A stretch of 5,572 nucleotides of DNA, taken from Candidatus Helarchaeota archaeon. Lineage in GTDB: Archaea > Asgardarchaeota > Lokiarchaeia > Helarchaeales > HEL-GB-A. Positions 1-5,517 of the stretch are shown in pieces (the stretch's first letter is position 1; each line of letters begins with the position of its first letter). The notes beneath the pieces were generated by a model. The model was not told the DNA's origin and made no database searches. It worked only from the letters and a program-made list of their open reading frames with translations. The stretch covers positions 1-5,572 of the forward strand of contig JAEOSY010000057.1 in the NCBI GenBank assembly GCA_016840125.1, read 5' to 3'. The position numbers and the translations under genes were made by a program.

Positions 1-14
1 AGTCAGCGTAATAT

Positions 15-123
15 CTTTAAGTAGGTAGCGCCTATCTATAGTATAGAACCAATAGAATTAAAGTCCACAGGTTTCAAGAGCAATGCCTTTAAGTAGGCAA
101 TGCCTAGATTTATTATAGAACCA
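15..123. repeat. Two diverged copies of a 37-base element with an internal inverted repeat
   Basis: Bases 15-51 and 87-123 align without gaps at 30 of 37 positions and lie 72 bases apart. Each begins CTTTAAGTAGG and ends TATAGAACCA. Inside each is a dyad, TAGGT-AGC-GCCTA at 22-34 (one G-T pair) and TAGGC-AAT-GCCTA at 94-106 (perfect). A 9-base direct repeat, GCAATGCCT, also occurs at 80-88 and 97-105. Each dyad sits just upstream of a TATA-like stretch, so the copies could be duplicated promoter/operator units for the membrane protein gene at 167. That role is inferred; the repeat itself is directly visible. Confidence 0.7.
109..117 (+). promoter_or_regulatory. Candidate TATA box for the 167-820 gene
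   Basis: TTTATTATA at 109-117 lies about 54 bases before the ATG. Archaeal transcription usually starts about 26 bases after the centre of the box, which would give a start near 139 and a leader of about 28 bases containing the AAGGAG ribosome site. The equivalent stretch in the first repeat copy (37-45) may be a second promoter or a decayed duplicate. Confidence 0.4.
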
Positions 124-154
124 GAGATTCAAATTCTAGATGATTATGGCTATT

Positions 155-160
155 AAGGAG
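155..160 (+). promoter_or_regulatory. Shine-Dalgarno site AAGGAG
   Basis: AAGGAG lies 6 bases before the ATG at 167, a good length and spacing for an archaeal ribosome binding site. It fixes the start of the membrane protein gene. Confidence 0.75.
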
Positions 161-166
161 ACTTAA

Positions 167-820
167 ATGACTGAAGCAGCCCCTAAAATTCCAACACCTC
201 CAACCGAAACAGAGAAAATTATCATTCCTATGGAGGACGAGGAAAAACAAGACCTCAAACGATTAATTTTAACGATCATGGGCTATTGTAGCTTAGTTTT
301 CATCGTTTTATCTCTATTTTTTCCATTCTGGCAATGGAATAATCTCGTTGAGTACAATTATGTTTCCTTGTGGCAAGCAACTAGTTCAGGCATCCCATAT
401 GATTACTGGACTGTCTTTTTCACGTTTATTGGTGACCTCATTGCCATGATACCTTTTACTTATCCGTTTGATTCAATAATCATTTCAATCGTTGGAATAA
501 ATTTTGAATTAGTGTTCATCCTTTTATTAATTAGGTATTTTTTGAGAAGAAAATTTCCTAAAGGCGGGTGGTTCTGGACGTGTATACTTTTTGGAGCTAT
601 GTACGGGGTTGGTTTTCCGGCTCTTATTGGTTTTAGCTTTAGTTTCACGCCCCCTAATATTTACACGCCGCTCTATGGTCCAACATGGGGATTAGCCTTT
701 GGATGGTGGGCACTCTTTATTGGAAGTATAATTGCAATAATCCGTAAAAAATGGTTACAGAAAATAGAGCGTGAAGAAAAAGAAGAAGAAGAATCCGAGG
801 GTTTGACCTTTAAAACTTAG
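167..820 (+). CDS. Multi-pass membrane protein, function unknown (217 aa)
   Basis: I do not recognise the family. The N-terminal 30 residues are polar and rich in Pro, Thr and Glu, with no signal peptide, so they are probably cytoplasmic. Hydrophobic segments fall at about residues 33-54, 82-98, 103-125, 136-158 and 173-193, giving four or five membrane helices. Basic clusters (KR at 31-32, RRK at 127-129, RKK at 193-195) suggest which ends face inside. The loop after helix 1 (FPFW, then SLWQ near 67-70) and the other loops are rich in Trp, Tyr and Pro. The tail (residues 200-211) is very acidic with Lys and is probably cytoplasmic. The start is supported by AAGGAG 6 bases upstream. The stop overlaps that of convergent nadA, so the two transcripts must overlap. 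A transporter-like, sensory or structural role cannot be told apart. Confidence 0.8.
   Translation: MTEAAPKIPTPPTETEKIIIPMEDEEKQDLKRLILTIMGYCSLVFIVLSLFFPFWQWNNLVEYNYVSLWQATSSGIPYDYWTVFFTFIGDLIAMIPFTYPFDSIIISIVGINFELVFILLLIRYFLRRKFPKGGWFWTCILFGAMYGVGFPALIGFSFSFTPPNIYTPLYGPTWGLAFGWWALFIGSIIAIIRKKWLQKIEREEKEEEESEGLTFKT
773..793 (-). terminator. Candidate pyrimidine-tract terminator for the nadA transcript
   Basis: The + strand is purine-only over these 21 bases, so the nadA-sense RNA would carry an uninterrupted U/C tract starting about 24 bases past its stop. Archaeal RNA polymerase terminates at U-rich stretches without needing a hairpin. The tract is also the coding sequence for the acidic tail of the convergent membrane protein, which could explain it entirely. 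Cs interrupt the Us, so the call is weak. Confidence 0.25.
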
Positions 821-1758
821 CTTAATTCCAGCATTTTTTGGATGCCAATCCTCGCCTTATCCGCGATATGCTCTGGAACCTTAATGATATTTCCTTTCGG
901 ACGAGATATAAGTATTTTTTTTATTTTTTCTAATGTATGTAACTTCATAGTTCGGCAAATTCCACTTGTGTGAGCGAAATGAAATCGTTTCTGCCCATCT
1001 ACTTCTTTTTGAAGCATGAACCTTAGCCCCTCTTCTGTCGCGATTATGAAGTCAGTTGCATCTGAGTTTTTGACATATTTGATAATTCCGGAAGTAGAAC
1101 CTACATGGTCCGCCATTTGTTGCACTTCTGGATTACATTCGGGATGGGCAGTAACTTTTGCTGTGGGGTATTTGTCTTTTAGTGCCTGAATATCTAGGGG
1201 GGAAAATTTTCGATGAACGTAGCAATACCCATCTTCTGGAATCGGGATAATGTCCAAACCCGTTTTCCAGTTAACATGCCAACCCAAATTCCAATCGGGT
1301 CCAAAGAGAATCGATTTTGAATTTAAACTTTGACAAATTTTGACTGCATTTGCAGAAGTGCACATGATATCAGCTTCAGCTTTTGCCTCGGCTAAAGTAT
1401 TTACATACAGAACAACTGGCAACTGATATTTCTTTTTCATAGCCGCAACTAATGACGCAGGGCACATTTGTGCCATGGGGCAGGTCGCTTTTATATCCGG
1501 GATATACACTGTTTTTTGGGGGTTAAGGATCGCGGCTGTTTCGGCCATAAAATTAACGCCAGCAAAAATTATCGTCTCTGACTTCGCCTCCTTCTGAGCA
1601 ATCCGTGAGAGCCCCAGACTATCTCCTAGGGCATCAGCAATCGCCTGTATTTCTGGACGCTGATAATAATGGGCCATGAGGAAAATATCGTCCCTTTCCT
1701 TTAACTTAAGAATTTCATCTTGGAGTTTTCGAATCGGTTTTGAAAAATTAAACCCCAT
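817..1758 (-). CDS. nadA: Quinolinate synthase NadA
   Basis: Condenses iminoaspartate with dihydroxyacetone phosphate to quinolinate in de novo NAD synthesis, in the cytoplasm, using a [4Fe-4S] cluster. The 313-residue product is full length for archaeal NadA and shows the family motifs in order: AHYYQ (29-33), GDSL (45-48), GVNFMAE (67-73), TSANA (134-138), GYC (177-179), HPEC (205-208), GSTSG (220-224), TEEGL (241-245) and CRTMK (268-272). The three cluster cysteines are most likely C93, C179 and C268. The last motif reads CRTMK where CPNMK is usual; the cysteine is kept. The open frame reaches a TTG at 1776, but I chose the ATG at 1758 because GAGG lies 8 bases before it. It follows the HTH regulator by 18 bases and is almost surely cotranscribed. 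No nadB, nadC or aspartate dehydrogenase gene is in view. Confidence 0.95.
   Translation of the reverse strand: MGFNFSKPIRKLQDEILKLKERDDIFLMAHYYQRPEIQAIADALGDSLGLSRIAQKEAKSETIIFAGVNFMAETAAILNPQKTVYIPDIKATCPMAQMCPASLVAAMKKKYQLPVVLYVNTLAEAKAEADIMCTSANAVKICQSLNSKSILFGPDWNLGWHVNWKTGLDIIPIPEDGYCYVHRKFSPLDIQALKDKYPTAKVTAHPECNPEVQQMADHVGSTSGIIKYVKNSDATDFIIATEEGLRFMLQKEVDGQKRFHFAHTSGICRTMKLHTLEKIKKILISRPKGNIIKVPEHIADKARIGIQKMLELS
915..929 (+). terminator. T8-A-T6 terminator candidate for the upstream membrane gene, inside nadA
   Basis: On the + strand a run of eight Ts (915-922), one A and six Ts (924-929) lies 95 bases past the stop of the 167-820 gene, with a shorter T6 at 834-839. This is the strongest + strand T tract in this part of the window and fits archaeal intrinsic termination. 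On the minus strand it encodes the Lys/Ile-rich KKIKK stretch near NadA residues 278-282, so its terminator role is inferred. Confidence 0.4.
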
Positions 1759-1776
1759 TTTTCTGCCTCGTAACAA

Positions 1777-2160
1777 CTATTGGTCCTTAAAACAAACCTG
1801 CCAATCGCTAAGAAACCCAAATTTGTCAGGACATACCTCTTGAATATAAACGGGACGAACTTCCATACAAATTGTACAAATTTCTTTTAAAATTCCTTCA
1901 GTGGTAATTTCAGAGTCTACGAGTTTTTTTACTAAGGTGAGAATATAATCATAGGTCGCTCTCGTTTTATTTTTAATGATAGCGACTGCTTTTCCTCCCC
2001 GTTCCCCATGTAAATAATAGGAAACACTAGGCTGGGTAATTCCTAATAATTGAGATATTTCCTTCTGCTGTATTTTGTAGGTTTGGCGAAGCTCCCTTAC
2101 CATAATAGCTCTTATTGCAGGTAAAATATTCTTTACTAAAATTTCACATGGAAACTGCAT
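1777..2160 (-). CDS. HTH transcriptional regulator with a Cys-rich C-terminus (COG2522-like)
   Basis: A 127-residue cytoplasmic DNA-binding protein. The start MQFPCEI, then LPAIRA and a helix-turn-helix at about 27-52 (KEISQLLGITQPSVSYYLHG) followed by RGGKA match the archaeal family often seen as a stand-alone regulator or fused to ThiN; this is from memory. The C-terminal part has C95-x2-C98, C110 and C123, plus C5 near the N-terminus, enough to bind a metal or Fe-S cluster, which is inference. The open frame extends to an ATG at 2196, but I chose 2160: homologues as I recall them begin at M-x-x-PCEI, AGGTTGA lies a few bases upstream, and the TATA-like box at 2211-2217 would start transcription near 2188, inside the longer frame. 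nadA follows by 18 bases, so it may regulate NAD synthesis and itself. Confidence 0.85.
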   Translation of the reverse strand: MQFPCEILVKNILPAIRAIMVRELRQTYKIQQKEISQLLGITQPSVSYYLHGERGGKAVAIIKNKTRATYDYILTLVKKLVDSEITTEGILKEICTICMEVRPVYIQEVCPDKFGFLSDWQVCFKDQ

Positions 2161-2210
2161 TATTTTCAACCTAAACTCAAAATTGTAATTACTCATCTAA
2201 TTAATACTGT

Positions 2211-2217
2211 TATAAAT
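2211..2217 (-). promoter_or_regulatory. TATA box of the HTH-nadA operon
   Basis: The minus strand reads AAAATTTATA over 2211-2220, a good archaeal TATA match. A start about 26 bases downstream falls near 2188, giving a leader of about 28 bases to the ATG at 2160. Confidence 0.5.
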
Positions 2218-2230
2218 TTTATTTCTCATA

Positions 2231-2251
2231 TTCATCGTGAGCTTCCATGAA
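2231..2251. promoter_or_regulatory. Imperfect inverted repeat between divergent promoters, possible operator
   Basis: TTCAT at 2231-2235 and ATGAA at 2247-2251 flank an 11-base centre with a little more symmetry. The site lies between the two divergent TATA boxes, where an autoregulator would bind. Five-base arms arise easily by chance in AT-rich DNA, so this is only a candidate. Confidence 0.2.
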
Positions 2252-2280
2252 ATCTGAATTTTACGGTGCACTTTCCAAAA

Positions 2281-2290
2281 TTTTTATAAT
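2281..2290 (+). promoter_or_regulatory. BRE/TATA promoter of the aIF1 gene
   Basis: TTTTTATAAT at 2281-2290, preceded by CCAAAA, looks like an archaeal TATA box with a purine-rich BRE. The predicted transcription start is near 2312, giving a leader of about 30 bases to the GTG at 2343. Confidence 0.55.
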
Positions 2291-2342
2291 AGAAAAACGT
2301 TAGATTAAATATACGTAAAAAATTTGGAGTTTGATAGAAAAA

Positions 2343-2651
2343 GTGGACAATATTTGCCCGAAATGTTCTTTACCCAAGGAGCTCTGTATTTGTGAGCAAA
2401 TCTCGAAAGAAGAAACAGTCATAAAAGTAAAAATTCAGAAAAGACGGTATGGTCGAAAAGTTACCGTAATCGAGGGGCTTGATCCCGCTGAGATAGATCT
2501 CCCAGACCTTCTCACGAAGCTTAAAAGTGCTAATGCATGTGGAGGGACTGTAAAACGGAAACAATTAGAACTACAAGGAGATCATCGCCGTAAAGTCCGT
2601 AAGTTATTAATCAAGTGGGGCTTCCCCGAAGAGAATATAGTTATTCAGTAA
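2343..2651 (+). CDS. Translation initiation factor aIF1 (SUI1/eIF1 family)
   Basis: Binds the small ribosomal subunit near the P site and helps select the correct start codon. The 102-residue product has an N-terminal zinc-knuckle-like group (C5-x2-C8-x6-C15-x-C17), a basic loop (KRRYGRK, 33-39), VTVIEGLD (40-47), then ACGGTV (65-70), [10 protein letters not shown] (76-85) and the closing GFPEENI (93-99), all hallmarks of archaeal SUI1 proteins. The frame also contains a TTG at 2331, but GGAG (2326-2329) would then be one base from the start. With GTG at 2343 the protein begins MDNICPKC, matching the start of homologues as I recall them, at workable spacing. It opens a + strand series with the radical SAM gene 74 bases on; its own promoter lies at 2281-2290. 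Confidence 0.95.
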   Translation: MDNICPKCSLPKELCICEQISKEETVIKVKIQKRRYGRKVTVIEGLDPAEIDLPDLLTKLKSANACGGTVKRKQLELQGDHRRKVRKLLIKWGFPEENIVIQ

Positions 2652-2661
2652 TTATAATTCG

Positions 2662-2721
2662 ATGATGGCTCTCATCCACAAGCTCAATCAAATCAAATAC
2701 TATTTTTTCGTTCTCAGGTAA
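2662..2721 (+). other. 19-codon small ORF in the leader of the radical SAM gene
   Basis: ATG ATG ... AGG TAA encodes MMALIHKLNQIKYYFFVLR between aIF1 and the radical SAM gene. Its stop TAA (2719-2721) lies within the AGGTAATC that serves as the next gene's ribosome site, an arrangement that would permit translational coupling. A T6 run sits inside it (2703-2708). No ribosome site precedes it, and an ORF this short can be chance. Confidence 0.2.
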
Positions 2722-2723
2722 TC
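2716..2723 (+). promoter_or_regulatory. Shine-Dalgarno site AGGTAATC
   Basis: AGGTAATC differs at one base from AGGTGATC, part of the full archaeal anti-SD complement. AGGT ends 6 bases before the ATG at 2726, and no usable start lies further upstream in frame. It fixes the radical SAM start. Confidence 0.6.
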
Positions 2724-2725
2724 CG

Positions 2726-4339
2726 ATGACGATATTAATTGTTGATGCCCTAGGGGCGGAACGTGGCTTTCGCCGTTTCACACGCGATGTCATAGGTTCT
2801 GGACCGCGGACTGTTGCTGGGATTTTCGAAAACTTCAATATTAAATCTAAAATTATGACTGCGGAGCAATTTCTGCACAAAAATAAGGAGCAAATTACGG
2901 CTGAGCATTTATTAGTTAGTGCCATGACAATGGATTTTCCAGCAGTGAAGCAAATACTTCAGAAATGGAATAATCTTCGAGAGGGTACTCAAAAGAAATC
3001 CATAAGAATCTTAGGAGGACCAATTACAGCCGCAAAATCTAACATTATGTTGAACCTGGATTTTGATATTGGTATTATTGGAGAGGCAGAAGGAACTTTA
3101 TCGGAACTCATTAAGAAGGATATTTTTCACGGTGCAATGAATCTCGCTGCGATAGAATCCATAAAGGGGCTTATGTTACAGTCAAAAATCGGGATTGTTG
3201 AAACAGGTTCTCGCCAATATCTAACCACTGCAGAATTAAACTCTTTTAAACCGTCCACAGAACGGATACAAGATTATCCATTTTATCGGGCTGCACGTAT
3301 TTTTGTTGAATGTGTTCGGGGATGTTCAAATTTTCTGCGACCTAAGCTGCAATTACCAGATGGGAAAGTCTGTAACAATTGTGGCACTTGTTCGGCAGCT
3401 GAGCTAGGATATAGAATTGATTGTCCAATCGCTATTCCCCCAGGATGTGGATATTGTGCAGTACCCTCAGTTTATGGGCCTCCAAGGAGCCGTTCTGTTA
3501 AAAATATCACAACTGAGATGGAAAGGCTTATCGAGCTCGGGGCATCTCGCTTCAATCTCGGTGCAAGTGACTTTCTAGATTATCAGCGAGAAGAGCGAGT
3601 AGCTCCAAAGCCATTAACAGATCCAAGATTTCCCCCACCAAATTATTCTGAAATTGAAGAACTACTGTCGAAAATCGCTGATCTCATTTCAGGTACGGAT
3701 ATTCATGTATTCATCGAAAACATTAAGGCATCTCTTTTTACCGAGCAGGCTGCGTCTTTAATTTCAAAGTATCTTCCAAATACTATTCTCTCAATGGGAG
3801 CTGAGACTGGATCTAAAGTCCATGCAAACCAGCTAGGACGCAGCTCCACACCTAAAGAAGTGTTGAGAGCTATTCAAATAGCAAAGAGGTATGATCTGCG
3901 AATTTATACTTATTTTATTCATGGATTACCAGGACAAACGCTCCAGACGGCTATTGAAACGCGACGCTTCATGAGAAAATTGGCGCGAGAAGGTATTAAT
4001 AAAATTACAGTTTATAAATTCAAACCGCTTCCTATGTCTGCATTTGAAGGGGTTCCAGAGCCACCCTCGGCGAGCCATAACAAAGCCAGCAAAATAGTGG
4101 CTGATGCTGCGATTGAAATCAATCGAGAAAAGAAAAGGGAATTAATTGGTACCATCGAACGGGTAATTGTGAGTGAACTCTCAAAAAGGGATAAAACAAA
4201 GGCAATTGGTTACCCACTACGAGGCGGACCGACAATTCTCATTGAAGATGCCGCGGATGTTCTTTCAAAAATTGTCCAAGTAAAAATAAATAGAGTTCTC
4301 TCCGATAAATTAGTAGGGGGAATTATCCTCTCGAGATGA
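2726..4339 (+). CDS. Radical SAM protein with Rossmann-like N-terminus and C-terminal TRAM domain
   Basis: A 537-residue COG1032-type radical SAM enzyme of unknown substrate. Residues 1-135 form a Rossmann-like region of the B12-binding type (LGGP at 96-99, GEAEGT at 119-124), but the cobalamin-ligating DxHxxG motif is not visible. Eight cysteines fall within 49 residues: C196, C200, C216, C219, C222, then C233-x7-C241-x2-C244 in the conserved CPIAIPPGCGYC block, which probably holds the radical SAM cluster. The barrel continues with GAETGS (358-363), the YTYFIHGLPGQT strand (394-405) and FKPLP (432-436). Residues about 472-535 look like a TRAM domain, an RNA-binding beta-barrel known from MiaB-type methylthiotransferases and TrmA-type methyltransferases. 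It resembles archaeal families I recall around MJ0865, not verified. Lying after aIF1 and 6 bases before a membrane gene, it may modify RNA or a translation component; this is inference. Confidence 0.88.
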   Translation: MTILIVDALGAERGFRRFTRDVIGSGPRTVAGIFENFNIKSKIMTAEQFLHKNKEQITAEHLLVSAMTMDFPAVKQILQKWNNLREGTQKKSIRILGGPITAAKSNIMLNLDFDIGIIGEAEGTLSELIKKDIFHGAMNLAAIESIKGLMLQSKIGIVETGSRQYLTTAELNSFKPSTERIQDYPFYRAARIFVECVRGCSNFLRPKLQLPDGKVCNNCGTCSAAELGYRIDCPIAIPPGCGYCAVPSVYGPPRSRSVKNITTEMERLIELGASRFNLGASDFLDYQREERVAPKPLTDPRFPPPNYSEIEELLSKIADLISGTDIHVFIENIKASLFTEQAASLISKYLPNTILSMGAETGSKVHANQLGRSSTPKEVLRAIQIAKRYDLRIYTYFIHGLPGQTLQTAIETRRFMRKLAREGINKITVYKFKPLPMSAFEGVPEPPSASHNKASKIVADAAIEINREKKRELIGTIERVIVSELSKRDKTKAIGYPLRGGPTILIEDAADVLSKIVQVKINRVLSDKLVGGIILSR

Positions 4340-4345
4340 GTTTTT

Positions 4346-5182
4346 ATGTTTTTAGAAGGCACCCTTTATATTTTCCTCATCTATCTGGTGATTCTTGTAG
4401 CAGTTATCATTTTTCCTGTAGTATTTAAGAATAAATTTGATGCACTTGTTAATTATTTTAATCGAAAAGAGTTCCAATCCCGCAATTTATCCTATTTACT
4501 CTTGATTCTAGGTATAGGATTAATAATAAGTTCAAGTTTTGTGATAAGTCTCTTTAATCGCCACCTGTTTGATATACTCGAGGGGTGGTGGGGTTTTCAT
4601 TTCTTCGCGACTTTTGCTTTTACACTTCTTCCGATTGGGATCGGGTTAGTGTGTGCTTATGGGTTTATTCGTAACACGAATTCAGTCCCTCAAGGTACCT
4701 TTTTCCTCTTTCTTCTCTGCTTTTTTTGTTTTGGATTTGCAGCAACAAATCTCCATGATGTTTTATGGTGTGGAACGAGGACTGGGTGGTTCGCTTTTGA
4801 TGTATCCGCAGGATATGATTTAGACCTGTGGATAAATCTCTTCCAATCACCCAGTGATGATTACCGGATTTTTGGGTTCTATATGGGAGTTCAAGTTGTG
4901 ATATTCTGTGTCTACGCCCTCGTGAATCTGTGGCGATATTTAGGGAGGTTACCTGTGTCAGCTCGCCGGTTACAAATAAAAATAGGTTTTATCACATCCA
5001 TAATAATCGGATGTTACGGAGTCTCAATTTATATTTTTGATTATCCTAAAATCTTTGGTCCTATCCCTACATTTATTACTGTTTGGATTATGATACCTCT
5101 CCTCGCTTTCCCATCATATCTAACCGGAAAATATTTTAACCAACTGAATCAAATTCATCTAAAAACAATTCAAAACCAGTAA
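4346..5182 (+). CDS. Seven-helix membrane protein, function unknown (278 aa)
   Basis: I do not recognise it. Hydrophobic segments lie at about residues 6-26, 49-70, 84-107, 117-134, 175-195, 212-230 and 240-260, giving about seven helices and short polar loops. The longest loop, 135-172, contains LHDVLWCG and several Trp, Asp and Tyr residues and may be on the outer face. There is no N-terminal signal peptide apart from the first helix and no soluble domain. The ATG is 6 bases after the radical SAM stop, with only a weak GATGAG (4335-4340) overlapping that stop, so it is probably translated by coupling in the same operon. A functional link to the radical SAM enzyme, such as an acceptor, anchor or transporter, is possible from position only. 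Confidence 0.8.
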   Translation: MFLEGTLYIFLIYLVILVAVIIFPVVFKNKFDALVNYFNRKEFQSRNLSYLLLILGIGLIISSSFVISLFNRHLFDILEGWWGFHFFATFAFTLLPIGIGLVCAYGFIRNTNSVPQGTFFLFLLCFFCFGFAATNLHDVLWCGTRTGWFAFDVSAGYDLDLWINLFQSPSDDYRIFGFYMGVQVVIFCVYALVNLWRYLGRLPVSARRLQIKIGFITSIIIGCYGVSIYIFDYPKIFGPIPTFITVWIMIPLLAFPSYLTGKYFNQLNQIHLKTIQNQ

Positions 5183-5183
5183 G

Positions 5184-5199
5184 TTTTTAATTCCTTTTT
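5184..5199 (+). terminator. T-rich terminator candidate after the membrane gene
   Basis: Two T5 runs (5184-5188 and 5195-5199) start 2 bases past the stop codon. This suits archaeal hairpin-free termination, though the runs are short and read-through into rpo12 is possible. I see no convincing TATA box between here and rpo12; the best is GTTTATCA at 5207-5214, which lies too close to the gene for a leader containing its GGAG. Confidence 0.4.
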
Positions 5200-5232
5200 G
5201 AATTTAGTTTATCACTATTTAGTTTGAAATTT

Positions 5233-5242
5233 GGAGTTGATT
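5233..5242 (+). promoter_or_regulatory. Extended Shine-Dalgarno site of rpo12
   Basis: GGAGTTGATT matches GGAGGTGATC at 8 of 10 positions and ends 5 bases before the TTG at 5248. This is the main evidence that the TTG is the start. The same AAATTTGGAGTT leader (5227-5238) precedes aIF1. Confidence 0.6.
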
Positions 5243-5247
5243 ATAGA

Positions 5248-5394
5248 TTGGCACCATACAGATGCGGTAGATGCGGGAAAGAAGTTACAACGAAAGGTTT
5301 AGAATCCCTGCCAGGTGTTAAATGCCCCCATTGCGGATTTCGGATTCTCTATAAGCAAAGACCGCCAATTGTACAAAAACTGAAGGCCCGTTAA
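5248..5394 (+). CDS. rpo12: DNA-directed RNA polymerase subunit Rpo12 (RpoP)
   Basis: Small zinc-binding subunit of archaeal RNA polymerase, equivalent to eukaryotic Rpb12, which helps hold together the Rpo3/Rpo11 platform side of the enzyme. The 48-residue product has the expected zinc ribbon C6-x2-C9 and C26-x2-C29 (YRCGRCGKEV, then VKCPHCGFRI) followed by ILYKQRPP and a basic tail, the typical family ending. The length is normal. The start is a TTG at 5248 with an extended SD upstream; the protein then begins MAPYRCG, as is usual. Another in-frame TTG at 5224 would add eight residues but lies before the SD. The gene is flanked by T-rich stretches on both sides, so it may be transcribed alone or with the upstream genes. 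Confidence 0.95.
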   Translation: MAPYRCGRCGKEVTTKGLESLPGVKCPHCGFRILYKQRPPIVQKLKAR

Positions 5395-5416
5395 ATCTAT
5401 ACTTAAAAAATACTTG

Positions 5417-5423
5417 TTTTTTT
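5417..5423 (+). terminator. T7 terminator candidate after rpo12
   Basis: Seven Ts follow the rpo12 stop by 22 bases with no strong hairpin, as is normal for archaeal intrinsic termination. Confidence 0.5.
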
Positions 5424-5472
5424 CAGCCCAATTTAGCCTGATTCGTAATTTTTACAGAAAAATCCCGAAATT

Positions 5473-5480
5473 CATTTATC
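5473..5480 (+). promoter_or_regulatory. Candidate TATA box for the last gene
   Basis: CATTTATC over 5473-5480 is a weak TATA-like match. A start about 26 bases on would fall near 5503, about 15 bases before the ATG at 5518. A short inverted repeat, GAATT-ACATAC-AATTC, sits at 5485-5500, where it could overlap the initiation region. Confidence 0.25.
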
Positions 5481-5517
5481 GAAAGAATTACATACAATTC
5501 AATTTAATTATGAATCT

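Noticed and set aside
1..166. Possible tRNA or CRISPR-like repeats in the left leader
   Set aside because: Only two diverged copies with a non-uniform spacer and no cloverleaf pairing; a duplicated regulatory element fits better.
460..648. Minus-strand open frame inside the first membrane protein gene
   Set aside because: Lies wholly opposite a gene with a strong SD and clear membrane helices; no start signals.
2370..2564. Minus-strand open frame opposite aIF1
   Set aside because: aIF1 is certain on the + strand; this frame has no recognisable motif or ribosome site.
2641..2925. Minus-strand open frame of 94 codons across the aIF1-radical SAM junction
   Set aside because: It mostly mirrors the well-supported radical SAM coding sequence, has no ribosome site or promoter, and its Arg/Pro-rich middle looks like a frame shadow. 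The part over the spacer (ending SHHRIIITE) looks somewhat protein-like but is too short to support alone.
2726..3130. True cobalamin-binding domain at the N-terminus of the radical SAM protein
   Set aside because: The GGP and GEAE landmarks of the fold are there, but no DxHxxG histidine motif is visible, so B12 binding is not claimed.
4665..4850. Minus-strand open frame opposite the seven-helix protein
   Set aside because: A shadow of the hydrophobic coding sequence, with no start signals of its own.
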